Below are positions 33,355-45,566 of a stretch of DNA of 47,265 nucleotides, piece after piece. The stretch spans positions 54,972 through 102,236 of the forward strand of contig CABFPE010000483.1 in NCBI GenBank assembly GCA_900660155.1, read 5' to 3'. This stretch comes from Hofstenia miamia (Eukaryota; Xenacoelomorpha; Acoela; Hofsteniidae). The position numbers were made by a program, and so were the translations under genes. Under the pieces are notes generated by a model. It had not been told where the DNA came from and made no database searches. It worked only from the letters and a program-made list of their open reading frames with translations. How positions within the stretch are numbered: position 1 is the stretch's first letter; the number at the start of each line of letters is the position of its first letter.

Positions 33355-33407
33355 TATAAATTTGAAATAAATTTGCGAATATTTTAAACGAACATGTTTT
33401 GAAATTT

Positions 33408-36247
33408 ATGACATTGTTGCATTGTGTTGTGCCTGTTGTAGGACACAGCAGTCTCTTGCTGTTGTGTGAAAAAACTCATACAACTGCAAACGTGGTTCTA
33501 AATAGGTTGGAAACAATGTTTTTGAAAATCGCAATTCTTTCATTGAAAGACAAGAAGAACGAAATATGCACACCAACCTGACTGAAAAAATTTTAACATT
33601 TTAAGCCGTTTGATTTTTTGCAGCAGCGGCGCAAGAATTTATTTTCTCGTGGCGACGTGCGGGGCTCTTTGTCTTATATGAAATGAAATTCAGGTGCACC
33701 TAAAGCTATCTGCATATCTGTTTTCATTAAACCTATAGCCTTCGGCTTTCTCCTTCATATAGGTCATAGAGATGTCTACGCAGTATACTTAATGATTTAC
33801 TGATACTAATCAGCGATGGATCTGAGTTGAATAATAAAGAGATGCAGTCAAATGTTGGTACTCTAAGTTTAACCAACTAATATGATGTCGCTTTTAAGAG
33901 CTCAACGTGGGTTACCTAATTGTTTCTATATCAACCGAAACAATTGAACGAAACCAAATTATGAAGATAAAGTTTCTACGTCAGAAATTATTCCTTGTGT
34001 TGGAGTTAGGGGCATACTTAGGCTATGGGTAAATTATGCTTAGGTTTAAGGTTGAAGTCTTGAATTTTGCCAGCTTTGAGTTTTTGGCTTTGAATTTTTT
34101 CGCCTTTAATTCTTCTATCTTGAAATTAATCAGAAATACTTAAAACCGGTTTCTATTGAATGTGACCAAGCTAGCCTATGTTATTTGAAATAGCTACATT
34201 CCGTGACTTAAATTTGGAAATAGGATTGCAGAATTATTTCTAATTTTTATCTAAGAATTGCTTACTTAGATTTTCAAAGCCAGTTGAGTTACCTTTAGAA
34301 CAGAGCATAAGTCTATTAATATTCAGTCTTAATTCATTGCGAGACACTCCTTCCTGTAAAACTTTATACCGTTTTGTCAATTTTCTCAGGTTCAAATTCA
34401 TCAGATGAAAACTATTTTGTACTAAATATTTTCGAAAAATATTGTGATGGTTTATATACATATGTTAGAACACTAGAAATGAACAATTAGAATTTGACCA
34501 ATTATGAAATATCTCATTTTGTCAAACTCAGTTTGTGAATCAGCATATTCTGCTAAAAATCTTACATGAATCATTGCTTGGTTTTACTTTTCAGTCATTT
34601 TTTGGAACATCAGAAGTGGTACGAGCTGTTTTTTTAATCTAGAAGGTCTTCAATTATTGCTATTGTTTGGATCGATTCTGGATGTCATTTCATTGGGATT
34701 AAAACACTTTGTATTAATATTCTTCTGATTAGAATGATTAGAATCATCAGAGCGCAAGAAAATCCATCTTCTAGTAGAATTCACTTCAGTAATAACATAT
34801 GAAGCCTGTTCTAATTGATTGGCTTACATGTTCCCCTTTCGGTTGTATAGATATGTTTTAACTATGTTCCTATCTACAAGAGGTTTTGGCGCTGCCTAAG
34901 GACGAGCCTTTTTCAAAATATAAACAACATCTTATCATACATGCATAAGATACGTTCATTTTTTTATTTAAGGAAATATTTTTCTCTTGAAAATGAATTT
35001 CTTAGAAATACCTTTAAAACTCTATGAAAATTTTGTAGCAAACATGGAAATGTATCACTGGCTGCCTGGAATGTACACAGTAGTGATGTAAAGTTTGTAT
35101 ATTATTCAATTTCACACCCGTTTTGGAATTTCCAATTTTTATATAAAAAATAGAATCGACGTGGAAGCTCACACTTGTGAACTTGTGAAATTTTACATGC
35201 TTGAATATTACCTAAATTGCATAATAAAAATTTAATACACAATTAGATAATCATTTAGATGCAGAGTATGAAAAAAAAGCTTTTGAACTCTGAAAGAATA
35301 AGGACAATTTGTGTTTGATTAGAATTTAGAATCACTTTCAGTGTGTGAAAATAGGAGAAATTTTGTACTAAAATATTATTATATATCCATTCTTTCAAAT
35401 GTCTTAAGTAGCTGATCAAGTGAGTCACTTTCATGATTCTCAAAAATATTGTTGCCATAATTGTTGTAACAATGAATCGTCAAATGCAGTAAGATGTCAT
35501 AAAGCCCAGATTTGTGTGTTCTGTAAAATCAAAGAAATATCTTAAACGACACGTGTGCATGTATTCATGTTTTCTGAAATTAATAGGGTTTCTGCGTTTG
35601 AAACAATCTTTGAAAAAGTTTATAAAATTCATTTAAATTTAGAATTCTTAGATACGTAAGCTATCATGATTTCGCTCTGCATTCTAATTCAAATTGCTTA
35701 GGACTATGACCAAGACTTTGAAGTTGAACATAGGAACATTCATGGAAAACTTAGAGAAAATATTGTGACTTATTCTTTGATAATTAAACGATTATTAACC
35801 TAGCAAAATTGTAAAATAATCTAAAACGTTTCTTGAATAGCTTTGATAAAATCGTAAATATTATTGCAACCATGATATGCCAACTCAAGTCATGCAATTA
35901 ATGAGATATGCATATCTACACCATTGCTGTAAATGGGCTGTGTCAAATTTCTTGCTAAATTTTTGGCTGGCCTACGTTTGGTAAAACAATGAAAATTGTA
36001 AAAACACATATAAATAGGCGAGGTCCATATTTTCAAGTAATATCGATCATGAGAATTATGCAAGAGAGCTATGCATTGTTTGGGCTAATTTTTTAGATTT
36101 CAGTATAAAAACATATACTTATTAATGCTATTTATCTATTTCTTTTTACATTTTTATCAGTAACATACATATTTCTTTTCAAAGGTGTCTATTCATAATA
36201 GTCTTTGGAATGATTTAAACGAATAAAATCTCAAAATAACTTGGGTT
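33408..36247. other. Unassigned AT-rich DNA
   Basis: About 2.8 kb with no gene or repeat recognised. Small frames at 33399-33581, 34240-34461 and 35255-35458 have no motifs. Confidence 0.5.
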
Positions 36248-36360
36248 AGGTTAGGTCAAAGTTGATTAGTTGAATTTTGGGTTAGGTCAAAGTTGATTAG
36301 TTGAATTTTGGGTTGGGTCAAAGTTGATTAGTTGAATTTTGGGTTGGGTTGGATTGGGCA
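36248..36360. repeat. 31-bp minisatellite, three copies
   Basis: Three copies of a unit beginning GGGTTAGGTCAAAGTTGATT start at 36248, 36279 and 36310. They differ at one or two bases (GGTTAGG or GGTTGGG). GGGTTGGGTTGGA follows as a partial unit. It has no coding frame. Confidence 0.9.
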
Positions 36361-39300
36361 AACATATATTAACTCATTTACAGCCTTATCCTAAACATAA
36401 TATTTTGCATATTCTCAGATAAACTTCTTTTACTTAAAACGATTTTCTATGTAGAGGCCTATAATGTAGAACTAACAGACAAATTATCATTTTCTTATTA
36501 AAAAATTTGAAATAATATTTTTTGATTCAGTTTCGTAAATACAGGGACTTAAAAAATTTGCTTTATTAAAATAGGTAAACTAATTTATTTCAAATTGGTC
36601 ATGCATTGATTTATTAATAGAAATGTACTTCACAAATATATCATATTGGAAAATTAATCTAAACAGCGCGTATGTTTTTCAATTATACAAATTAATTCAT
36701 CGCAACAACTTCATAATGCAACAGGAAGAATTATTAAATAAAAAATTTCATAATTTCCTTTAATATTTTATATCACATCCACGTAAAATTTCAAATTCAA
36801 AGCACTGAAAAGCCCTTAGTGAGACAATGCTAGAGAATTCGGATATTCGTTGTGTAAAAGCATGAAAATTCAGCTGTGTTTTTACATCTACGGAAGTTAC
36901 ACCAGCGATTTGAATGGGGGAAATATTAAAGATGCTTTTTCAATATACATATAAAATAGGAAATGATTAAGTTATATAAGGGGATATATGCAATAGACCA
37001 ATTCTTCTGCCCCAAACAATCTCTTATTGAATTGTATAGAAACAATACATGTAAAACACTATCAAAATTCCAAATACTTCCATAACATTTACTTGGAAAT
37101 GTTTCATTTAACTTTTTATGTTAAAGTAATTGTCAAAAAATATTTTAAATATTTTTCAATTATTTAGGAGCTAAAGTTCGGATCCCTACATTGGCTTGAA
37201 ATATGTTTAAGCTGATGACCATGTTTTTACAGTCAGCAATTTTTGGACAAAAAATTATTTATTTGAATTCGTAGGAGAAGCCCAGTGCAGGAAATTGTAT
37301 TCCATAGCTAAGAAAAATATAACCGCTATTAATTTCTGAAGATGTTATTCACTAATGCATTTCAAAACATAATTCTTTTGAATTGGATACTTTCAGCTTG
37401 AAAAAAATTCGTGAATTGGCTAACGTAAATTAATGGATGATACATTGGAACTAATTACTAGTAGTGCTAATTGATTCTCAAACTTATTAAAATTATTTTT
37501 TGGCTAATTTAAAGCAATGGCTGATTATGGATCTCTATTGAAAAAAATTAATTACATCAATTTAAGAATACAAGCTACAAAATTATATTTTTTATGCATT
37601 GTATGCGGAACTTGAAATTTTTCAACTAAGGCAGCATCACCTCGCTTGACCTAGCAGTTGTGAAAACCGGTTTTTCCTAGAAAATTTCAAGAAAAAAAAA
37701 TTCCTAACTCACAGCAGTATTCAAAATAACTAGCCAAAATGAAGTTAAAAATGTCTTTGTTAGCGGCTCAAGGAAAACTTCATTTTTAACTTTTACAATA
37801 ATATTGTAAAAAATGATTCTGAAAGTCACCTTTCTATACAAACTCAACACTTCAATGGAAATATTATAACTATTATTACTAACTGACATAGCTAAATTTT
37901 GAAAGTATGAAAGATATATACGTATATGATGATATTCAATTATTCTACTTATATATGAACTAAGAATGTGTATACTTAAGTATAAATTGAATTTATATTT
38001 CAATATTACAAATATTAGTATATATGAATGAAATTTATCCAACGTTGTACATTAGAATAAAATTTGTTTGCTTTTGAGAAGTTCTCTTTTATATAAACGA
38101 TTATTCTCTGCCACCTGTTAAGACAAGTGCGAATGTGAAATCCTCCATTATTCATGAATTGTCAATACTTTTGATAATGCTAGTCTGTTGTTGTAGGTTG
38201 TTAGTTGACAGCTCTTTTCTCCTAACAAAAGATTAACGAAGTTTACAATTAATGTTCTTAAAAATATCATTTTGTATAAAACAAAAATTCCCTTTCCATG
38301 TTCCATGAATTTGCTATATTTTAAGAATTCTATGCCTATACGACAAAGTAATATTGTTTTCCATAAATTTATTTATCTGAATTTCAAATTTGCTCTAAAA
38401 ATCACGCAAGGCTACATTATTTTTGCAATATCCTAGCCATCGAAGTTAGATTCTCAGTTCGAAAAATTCCGTTTCTACCATGCCCCTAAAACTTTTGTGA
38501 CATAATAACCTTAACACAGAACTTAGTGCTAGCACAAAATTTTCCCACATAACTTATCCATTCTTTGTGCTCTCCTATCTCAAACCCTTATAAAGTAATT
38601 AACGTTACTTTGTATTTTTGATGACGCAACTCGGCAAATTTATTTACTTAATCCACCTTTACAATTTAATATGTTTGTACTAGAAACGAGGTTTGCATTG
38701 CGTATGCAAATTTTGTTAACTTAAAGCGGTTTGGCTCAAATCTATTCCGATTCAAATTCCTGAATGAATGGTAAAGCAAGGTTAAACTGCAGATGTTATT
38801 ATATTTCGCTGGCCTATTAAATAATAACAGAAAAAGCACTACTAATTATGGAAGACAGCGAAGTTATATTAAAACTTCTAAATCATTCTTTGTGGTTGTG
38901 TGTCATTTCGTGCTTTGTTATTTTTTACCGCTTTTGTTATTAAAGAACTTGTGAAAAGTTAACTTTAAAAAACATCTATCGATATTGTCAATTTGGGAAT
39001 ATCGAAGGTGAGATTTTAATGCATTTTAATGGGTGTCATTGTCTTGAAAACAAAAGACAAGCTTCTAAATATTTTTTCTTTATTGTCAAAGTACTTCAAT
39101 AATATGTAAAGGATTTTCTTGCATAATTAGCTAGGTGTATTATATAGCTGAATAGGATATTGGTGTAGCAACTATTCTTTTTTTAAAAAACTCCACATTT
39201 TTTAAGAATTTAATTCGATGCAATTCGAACTTTGTCATTTTATACGGTAAGTTACCTAAAATACTTCTATTATAATATCTTTAAAAAGTGATACACTGAA

Positions 39301-39660
39301 ACTTCTGTTTAATAGTTGAGAATTGACATTGTCATAGAAAGTTAGACCTGCCTTATATTAGAAAAAATCAGCAACAGGCTGTGAACATATTAACAAGTAT
39401 AACATGTGTTTTGCATTAGCTGCTTTCACGAAACTATTACTATAATAGGTTTTCCGGTGTAGGCACAAATATTTAGGGTTGAAATAGTTTCAAGAAATTC
39501 AAATTTGCAATTCGAAAGCAACCAATAACTAAAAATGTTTTACGACCCAGTTGACACATCTTACACTATTTAATGACAATGATTCGGACGACAAATGATG
39601 ATCTCATTTTACATGTAGTAAATTACAAAATCGGCCAATTAGAAATTTGCCAAGATTTAA
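36361..39660. other. Unassigned AT-rich DNA
   Basis: About 3.3 kb without a recognised feature. The 112-residue minus frame at 37704-38042 is Ile/Leu/Tyr-rich with no motif and is probably noise. Confidence 0.5.
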
Positions 39661-41074
39661 GTATTTAAAAATTTGCCCAAATCTACGGACAGGAAGAGCT
39701 TAAGGCGAATACTTGGAATGATCAACTTCTTATCACCATTCATTCCCAACATAATGTCCTTAACATACACTCTGAGAGATCTTTTGAAGAAGAACACCCC
39801 ATTTGTATGGCAACCAGAGCACAATGAAGCTATTAACCCTCCGATGACAAGCTATGAACCCCTTCAGATGGAGTCCATTTTACCCCAAAGTATATTCTGA
39901 AATGTCTTGCCAATTTCAAAATATAATGAAATTAGACAACTTCATAGGAGAAGGAAAATTTTAATATATCATTTTAAGAAATCTACTAAAATTGGAAATT
40001 TGAACCAAGTTTTTGTAGTATAAATAGTTAATTGAATTCTCTTAATTGTCATTTGAGGGTTAAATGAATGATAGTTAGGATACTGATTGAAGAACCAGCC
40101 CTAAGACATTTTGATATTAGCAAATCATATACATGTATACAAGTTGATGCTTCTCAATTCGGTCTGGGTGCTTGCTTAATTAAATATTCACAACCATGTG
40201 CATTTGCAGCTAGGTGCCTGCCAGCGGCAGAAAAGAACTATTCCCAGATCGAGAAAGAATTGCTAGCTATTGTTTATGGATGCACTCATTTCAATCATTA
40301 CGTATATGGTCGCCACATAATTGTTGAATAGGACCACGAGCCTCTAGAAGCCCTGCAATCAAAACTTATAACAAATTGTCCTCCCTTAATACAGAGGCTT
40401 TTTGTTGTTCTTCAAAAATATCCGAACCTGAAAATAGTACACAAACCCGGAAATCAGATGGTTTTTGCTGACAGTCTGTCTGGGATTCAAATGAAACCAA
40501 TACAGAAAAGCAATGTAGAAGAAAAGATTGCGATAGCTTTGTATCAAGTTATCACGTCATTTGGAGATAAATTGGACAGTGTTTGGTTTTCCAGAATTAA
40601 GCAAGTTTCAGAAGAAGACTCCACATTGAGAGTGGTGAAGCAATATATCATGAATGGGTGGCCGGAGCACAGTAAGAAAATCTCATTGGATGCAAGATCA
40701 TACTACACGATTCGGAACGAGCAACACGTCTTAAAGGGATTGGTCATGTTTGGAACAAAGATAGTACTGCCCAAACATACACAGGCGCATATCCTGAAAA
40801 CCCTTCATACGGCACATTTGAGAATTGAAAAAAACAAAGCAGCTTGCGCGGCAGTCACTATTTTGGCGAGGAATCTCCTACTCCATTGAAAAACTCGTTA
40901 AAGACTGTTCAACGTGCATATAACATAAATACGCTCTTTGCAAAAAAACCGATGCGTCCACACCAAAGTCCATTACTTCCGTTTCAAAAAATTGGACTTG
41001 CTATAGCAGACATAGATGGTAAAAGTTTCTTAGCAAGAATTGATTATTACTCAGGATTTATAAATACCTACCGG
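39661..41074 (+). pseudogene. Ty3/gypsy pol: RT end, RNase H, integrase start
   Basis: The fragment enters at the end of the reverse transcriptase (KSTDRKSLRRILGMINFLSPFIPN, then LRDLLKKNTPFVW). After a break of about 200 bp comes RNase H (40068-40331): QVDASQFGLGACL, then EKNYSQIEKELLAIVYGCTHF with the catalytic Glu, followed by an in-frame stop at 40329. The frame continues as HEPLEAL, KYPNLKIVHKPGNQMVFADSLS (about 40330-40480) and into the integrase N-terminal zinc region (LHTAHLRIEKNKAA). A frameshift near 40860-40890 leads to the integrase core with the first Asp in IADIDGKSF and DYYSGFINTYR, ending where the hAT-like insertion begins. Gag, protease and most RT are missing. It is a Metaviridae-type retrotransposon remnant and inactive. 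Confidence 0.85.
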
Positions 41075-42389
41075 CAGTGGCGCAGCCAGAGGGGGCACGA
41101 TGCCCGTCATTCACTTAAGAATACTTGATGGCGAATTTCTACCTTTATTTTTGGGTGGATTCAATTTGATTTTGAGTGAAAATTCTCGGTTTTGGTTTGT
41201 TTCAGTTTGTTTGAAAAAAATGAATGACAAAAACATAAATGCAGCAACAATTTTTCTACATAAAATTGCTTCGTAATGAAATAAAAGTTTAATATTCAAC
41301 ACGCTACGTAAGTTTTTCTTAACTTTCTTTTTTTACAGGCGTCACTAAAGTGTATTTCTTTTCTGCCTGTAACCCATGTCATAGAAATTTAGTGTTTTTG
41401 ACTAAGCTCTCTTGATTCTTGCATGAACTAAAATCAGGCTACAGGCCTCGTTACTCCCTGCTCATATTCGCTTTAAATAATATTTGAATAAGCGTCACAT
41501 CCAAAGGTGAGAGTCACCAAGAATTTGTTGTAGTTTATTGAAGCATTCAATAGTGGGATAAATCAATTGAATCTGCGGATGCTCCAAGAATATATACTAT
41601 ATCAGAATAAAACAAATATTCATAACCTTCAGCTTAACTACGGCTGTTTCTGGTGGTGCCTAAGCAAAATATTATGCTTCCACCACCGAATTCACTTTTT
41701 ATATTGAAAGCATAACATTGACGTTATTTCGCACGATTGTTATCTTCTGTCACACACCTGATATTATGATGGCAAACTTAAAGAAATTACAGTGACCACA
41801 GCGTTTACATAAGGTATCAATGGCAAAACCAACTTTACCCTTAGTGATTATTATTACTGGCAACATCTTGTTTTCTGGAGCAATTTCTACTTAGTGCTAA
41901 CAGAATTATGAAGCATTAGTAAGCTTTTTCAGAGTTGGACATAGGGTTGTCGACACTACCCGTCCCATTGTCGGATATCGGGCTGGGCTAGAGCATAATA
42001 ATTTGAATTTCGGGCGTGTCTGGTACACTCAGAATGTAGCACTTCAAATTTATTTTTTTGCAATTCATGAGTATTTTGGTTTCTTTGAGTCGGCTGAAGT
42101 CGGGTGAATGAATTGAGATTCGAATACAGCTCTTTTATTGAATGCCCATCACTGCCTTCGTTTTATCTCACAACGAGCTTTTATGTGTTATGTATTGGTT
42201 TATATAAATGCAAAAAGCAAGTTAATTTTCTATGATTTATTGAAATAGAAAATTCTATTTGTAGCTCACTGCTTTGATTCTGTTCATATTCACTTTAAAT
42301 AATATATATATGTATACGCAGGTTAAAGTAGTACGTAGACTCGCTTCGTTAACGTGCGTGCTGTTTTCAAGTCCCCCCTTCCGCTACTG
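41075..42389. mobile_element. 1.3-kb hAT-like insertion splitting gypsy integrase
   Basis: The left boundary CAGTGGCGCAGCCAGAGGGGG lies exactly where the integrase frame breaks. The right boundary, complemented, reads CAGTAGCGGAAGGGGG. Integrase sequence resumes directly after it. Flanks CTACCG (left) and CTATCCG (right) look like a degenerate target duplication. The interior has no transposase. A ~25-bp sequence (TTCATATTCRCTTTAAATAAT-type) is repeated directly at 41461 and 42283. The ends fit the hAT pattern, but the duplication is imperfect, so the family call is moderate. Confidence 0.65.
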
Positions 42390-42990
42390 CTATCCGATTG
42401 CAAACAAATGCTCAAATACAATTATGCACACTGTTTGCTTGTCATTGTATACCAGAGACAATCGTTGGAGATCTCATACCTTTCGCTGCAAAAAACATCA
42501 GTGATGTGAGACAACAACTTGGCTTCAGATTCGTTCACTCAGGTCCGCGATACCCGCAACCAAATGGATTTGCAGAAAAGGCTGTTTCCATCTATAAAAG
42601 AGTTTACAAGAAATGAGAAAACATGAACATCTGACTTCTTCACTATAATATCACGCCTTTGCAAGACATACAGTATTCTCCAGGGCAACTGATGTACTTT
42701 TGCGTTTTACGAACTAATATAACAACTATTCAAAAAGCTCAGAAACCCTCAGCCGGTTGCCACTCAAAAAGGACTAGCCTCAATGTTATTAAGTACCAGA
42801 AACAGAAGCACTATTATGATAAGTATTGCAAAGTACTGAATGATATTCTAAATGGTAGCAAAGTGTATGTAAAGAACCTGAACTCATTTGCCACAGTAAT
42901 TCGGAAAGCGGTGAACCACGATCCTATCTCCTGAAATCAGATCGAGGTGTAGTAATTCGAAGAAACACAGGCCACATACATAGATTTTAT
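42390..42990 (+). pseudogene. Ty3/gypsy integrase, C-terminal part
   Basis: After the insertion the integrase core continues: a degenerate CIPETIVGD box with the second catalytic Asp, IPFAAKNI, then FRFVHSGPRYPQPNGFAEKAV with the catalytic Glu in the usual NG.AE motif and KRVYKK. The core frame ends in a stop at 42614-42616. The frame 42659-42934 carries the post-core region: QYSPGQLM, KQKHYYDKYCK and a GSKVYVKN chromatin/DNA-binding-like end. Codons beyond it continue as SDRGVVIRRN in another frame at about 42940. Together these cover the last third of pol, with at least two frame changes. Confidence 0.85.
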
Positions 42991-43099
42991 GAAAATAGGA
43001 CTGAACATAACAATGCGGGGAAACTACTACGAGTCAGACGGTAACGATGATGAGAAGAATGAGAAAGAAGACTCTGTACCATTGTGTCAGCTCCCTACA

Positions 43100-43480
43100 C
43101 CATCTCATACAAGCAAAATAGCTCAAGAAGGAAGAAAGTATGCAGGATAAGCGTCCAACGAGAATACGTCGAAAAGTCCAAAGATTCGGAAATGTAGTAA
43201 ACCTTGGAAATTACAGACTCTGAAGCAGACTGTAAAATTTCTTAAGAAGAGGAGATGTAACGCATTATGGTACACACCACCAGTAACAGAGGGCAGCCTA
43301 AGAGACGTTGTAAATAAGGTGTTAATTTTGGCATGACAACACATTATTCTTGTTACTTAAATATAATCATTTCGTCTATTACATTGCAATCTGTACATAA
43401 CTATATGTTCATAAAGTTATTCTTCTTAGATACGAAACTTCCTCGATGTATTTAGATACCAATTTATTGTTATTCACTAG
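43100..43480 (+). repeat. Probable gypsy polypurine tract and 3' LTR start
   Basis: AAGAAGAGGAGA (43244-43255) is a polypurine tract and is followed by TGTAACGC, a TG start typical of an LTR. Downstream are ATAAAG-type polyadenylation-like signals (about 43412). I could not define the LTR's right end or find a second copy in the window, because the 5' side of the element is truncated. Confidence 0.5.
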
Positions 43481-44243
43481 ATCAGTTATCAAACTTTTTT
43501 AAAACAGGAACTAGTGAAGCACATAGAATTCCTATAATTGTTAAGTATTGATTTGCCAAATATAGCATTGGCGTATGCTCTGTTTGGAAATTTGATTGTT
43601 TAACTTATTATTAATTTGCATTGGTACAAGTAGGCAAGTGATGTAAACAATTTGATATTTTTTACTTCGTCAAAAAAATTCACATGATCTTTCAATCGTA
43701 CTTCACAATATGCAAAATTATAAATGCACAAAATTGACAAAAAGAACTTAATTAAATGGTATTTTAAAAACAGCATGGTGATGGCAATTCTTATACAGAC
43801 GTTGTCAAAATTATTTGCGATACATTGATTATCATTATCTCATTATACTTTAAAATAGAAGTCCAATTACATTTGTAAGGCTTTGCATGGAAGCTCATTA
43901 TTCCATTTTTAGAATTCCATAGAGAAATTTCTAAGAGTTTGATTTTACAAGAAAAATTATTTTTCATTAAAAGCTGCAAAGGTGTAAAATAAAAAGTGTT
44001 CGAACAAAATCAATTATTGAATTATATCAATGCACAACATGAGCAACTTATAGTATTTTCTCTGTAGATATTGATAAATATTTATAGATGTTAACATTAA
44101 ACTACCAACACAAAACCATATTTGAATTCTTTCACCAACTAAATAACTTACAACTCCTTCCCTATAACATACCTCATGCGTTAACACATGCTATCACTGA
44201 ACATTGTCGCTTAATTTACTTCTTAAGTAGTTTGAATGACATC
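43481..44243. other. Unassigned AT-rich DNA
   Basis: No gene or repeat recognised. Confidence 0.5.
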
Positions 44244-44246
44244 TAA

Positions 44247-44418
44247 AGGGGTGCTATACTAACGATTTTTGTCCAAACTTTGTCCAGATTTATATTTAAA
44301 CAAAAATCCACAATGTAGCACACAAAAATTCTGACAAAAGTTTGGACAAAAATCCGCAGTGTAGCACACAAAAATCCTGACAAAAGTTTGGACGAAAATC
44401 GTCAGAATAGCACCGCCT
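44247..44418. mobile_element. Harbinger-like MITE with internal 46-bp repeats
   Basis: The 172-bp element lies between TAA at 44244-44246 and TAA at 44419-44421, a 3-bp duplication as in PIF/Harbinger insertions. The left end AGGGGTGCTATACTAACGAT pairs with the complement of the right end, AGGCGGTGCTATTCTGACGA, and pairing continues as TTTTYGTCCAAACTTT. Inside, a 46-bp unit beginning ACAAAAATCC and ending GTTTGG occurs twice in tandem with three differences. No coding frame is present. Confidence 0.75.
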
Positions 44419-44421
44419 TAA

Positions 44422-44552
44422 GTTGTGTACTTTTAATTGCGGATAAAATGAACCTTGCTAGAACAACAGAAGAAGCAAGTTATCTAAAGTTTGTATATGA
44501 TTCCTTTTGTTCATGTATACCACATTCTTAATAATATATTCCTATACACTCG
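44422..44552. other. Spacer between two elements
   Basis: Nothing recognisable. Confidence 0.5.
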
Positions 44553-45266
44553 TCAGTAAGATAATTAAAATTTACACATTTTACCAACGCACTAATTTTG
44601 AATTTTATAATTTATTAAAGAATTCAGTTTTGCATTGAACACGCTACTTAGAAGGTTTTCTTGATGCTTTTTTGAAATGTTTTATTTTTTTGCACTAACG
44701 GAGTTCTTTAAATATGTTTTTAATATCTTAATTTTGAATGCAATATGCAATACGTTTATCCGGAAGTATTGATAATGGATGTTTAGGATTTTCTATTTCC
44801 ATCTATGCATTGAAATTTTTTTTAAACTTAGTGGTTCTCCGATATATTTTTTTGATAACCATAACAAGTTATTAAAAATTAACTATATTTATTGCATTAG
44901 AGTTAAATTGCTCTTTTATATTATATATGTAATATTTTCTCTTGATTCAAAAGTTTCAATACATTTGCGACATTGACATTTCATAACTTTGCTGTTGCTA
45001 AATTCGTTCGTTACTTTTATTCTTTTTTGTAGAATTTATTTCTTACATAAGTACCTGTGGATAAACACATTGCATATTGCAGTCAAAATTAAGATATTAG
45101 AAATAGATATTAACTATAACTCCGTTAGTGTAAATAAATAATACATTTCAGAGAAGACATCTAGAAAACATTCTAATTAAGTAGTTCAATTCGAAACCTA
45201 ATTAATAATTATAAAATTCAAAATTAGTACGGCGGTAAAATTTGTAAATATTAATTATCTTACTGA
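44553..45266. mobile_element. 714-bp element with ~150-bp inverted arms
   Basis: Left arm 44553-44705 and right arm 45118-45266 are reverse complements over their whole length with scattered differences. They start TCAGTAAGATAATT on both sides and end at the perfect 13-base pair CACTAACGGAGTT / AACTCCGTTAGTG. The 412-bp spacer contains only AT-rich sequence; the frame 44779-44976 has no motif. I could not find a clear target duplication: flanks are CACTCG left and AGAGCA right. The family is unknown; long inverted arms occur in foldback-type and some MULE/P-like non-autonomous transposons. Confidence 0.75.
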
Positions 45267-45385
45267 AGAGCAACGTATATTTGCGAAACGCGTATGGGGA
45301 ATATGTTTCCGTTTGCAGCTGTTATTTTTCACCTACAATATATACTGTTCTTCCTTCTTTATGTAGTCATTTAAAACTTGAACGA

Positions 45386-45566
45386 TATATATATATATAT
45401 ATACATCAGGGTTGCGTTGATATAGAAATTTTGCATCAAATCAAATCAACAGACTGTTGCTAACTGATATCAATTGATGTCAATTCAAATCAACAATAAT
45501 TTTTTGTTGATTTCAACAGTATTACATTATTTGTTACAATGTATTCTTTACTGATTTCAACGAAAT
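45386..45566. repeat. (TA)n run and CAAATCAAC/GTTGATTT repeat cluster
   Basis: A short (AT)n at 45386-45403 is followed by several copies of AAATCAAC and its complement GTTGATTT within 130 bases, including the hairpin AAATCAACAA-TAATT-TTTGTTGATTT at about 45487. It has no coding content. Confidence 0.5.

Larger units (their letters stand above)
32110..33407 (-). mobile_element. Mariner element, minus strand, with TIR remnants
   Basis: A mariner transposase pseudogene is bounded on the left by ATGTTCGTATTCGCAAATAT (32117) and on the right by sequences whose complement is ATGTTCGTATTAAAAATATT (ending 33285) and ATGTTCGTTTAAAATATTCGC (ending about 33403). The shared ATGTTCGT start marks the inverted repeats. 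Two right-end candidates exist because an extra terminal copy or a small MITE of the same family sits at 33299-33407. Confidence 0.7.

Noticed and set aside
36248..36360. CRISPR-like repeat array
   Set aside because: The units are directly adjacent with no spacers, and the genome is eukaryotic; it is a minisatellite.
37704..38042. 112-residue minus frame
   Set aside because: Low-complexity Ile/Tyr/Ser composition and no motif.
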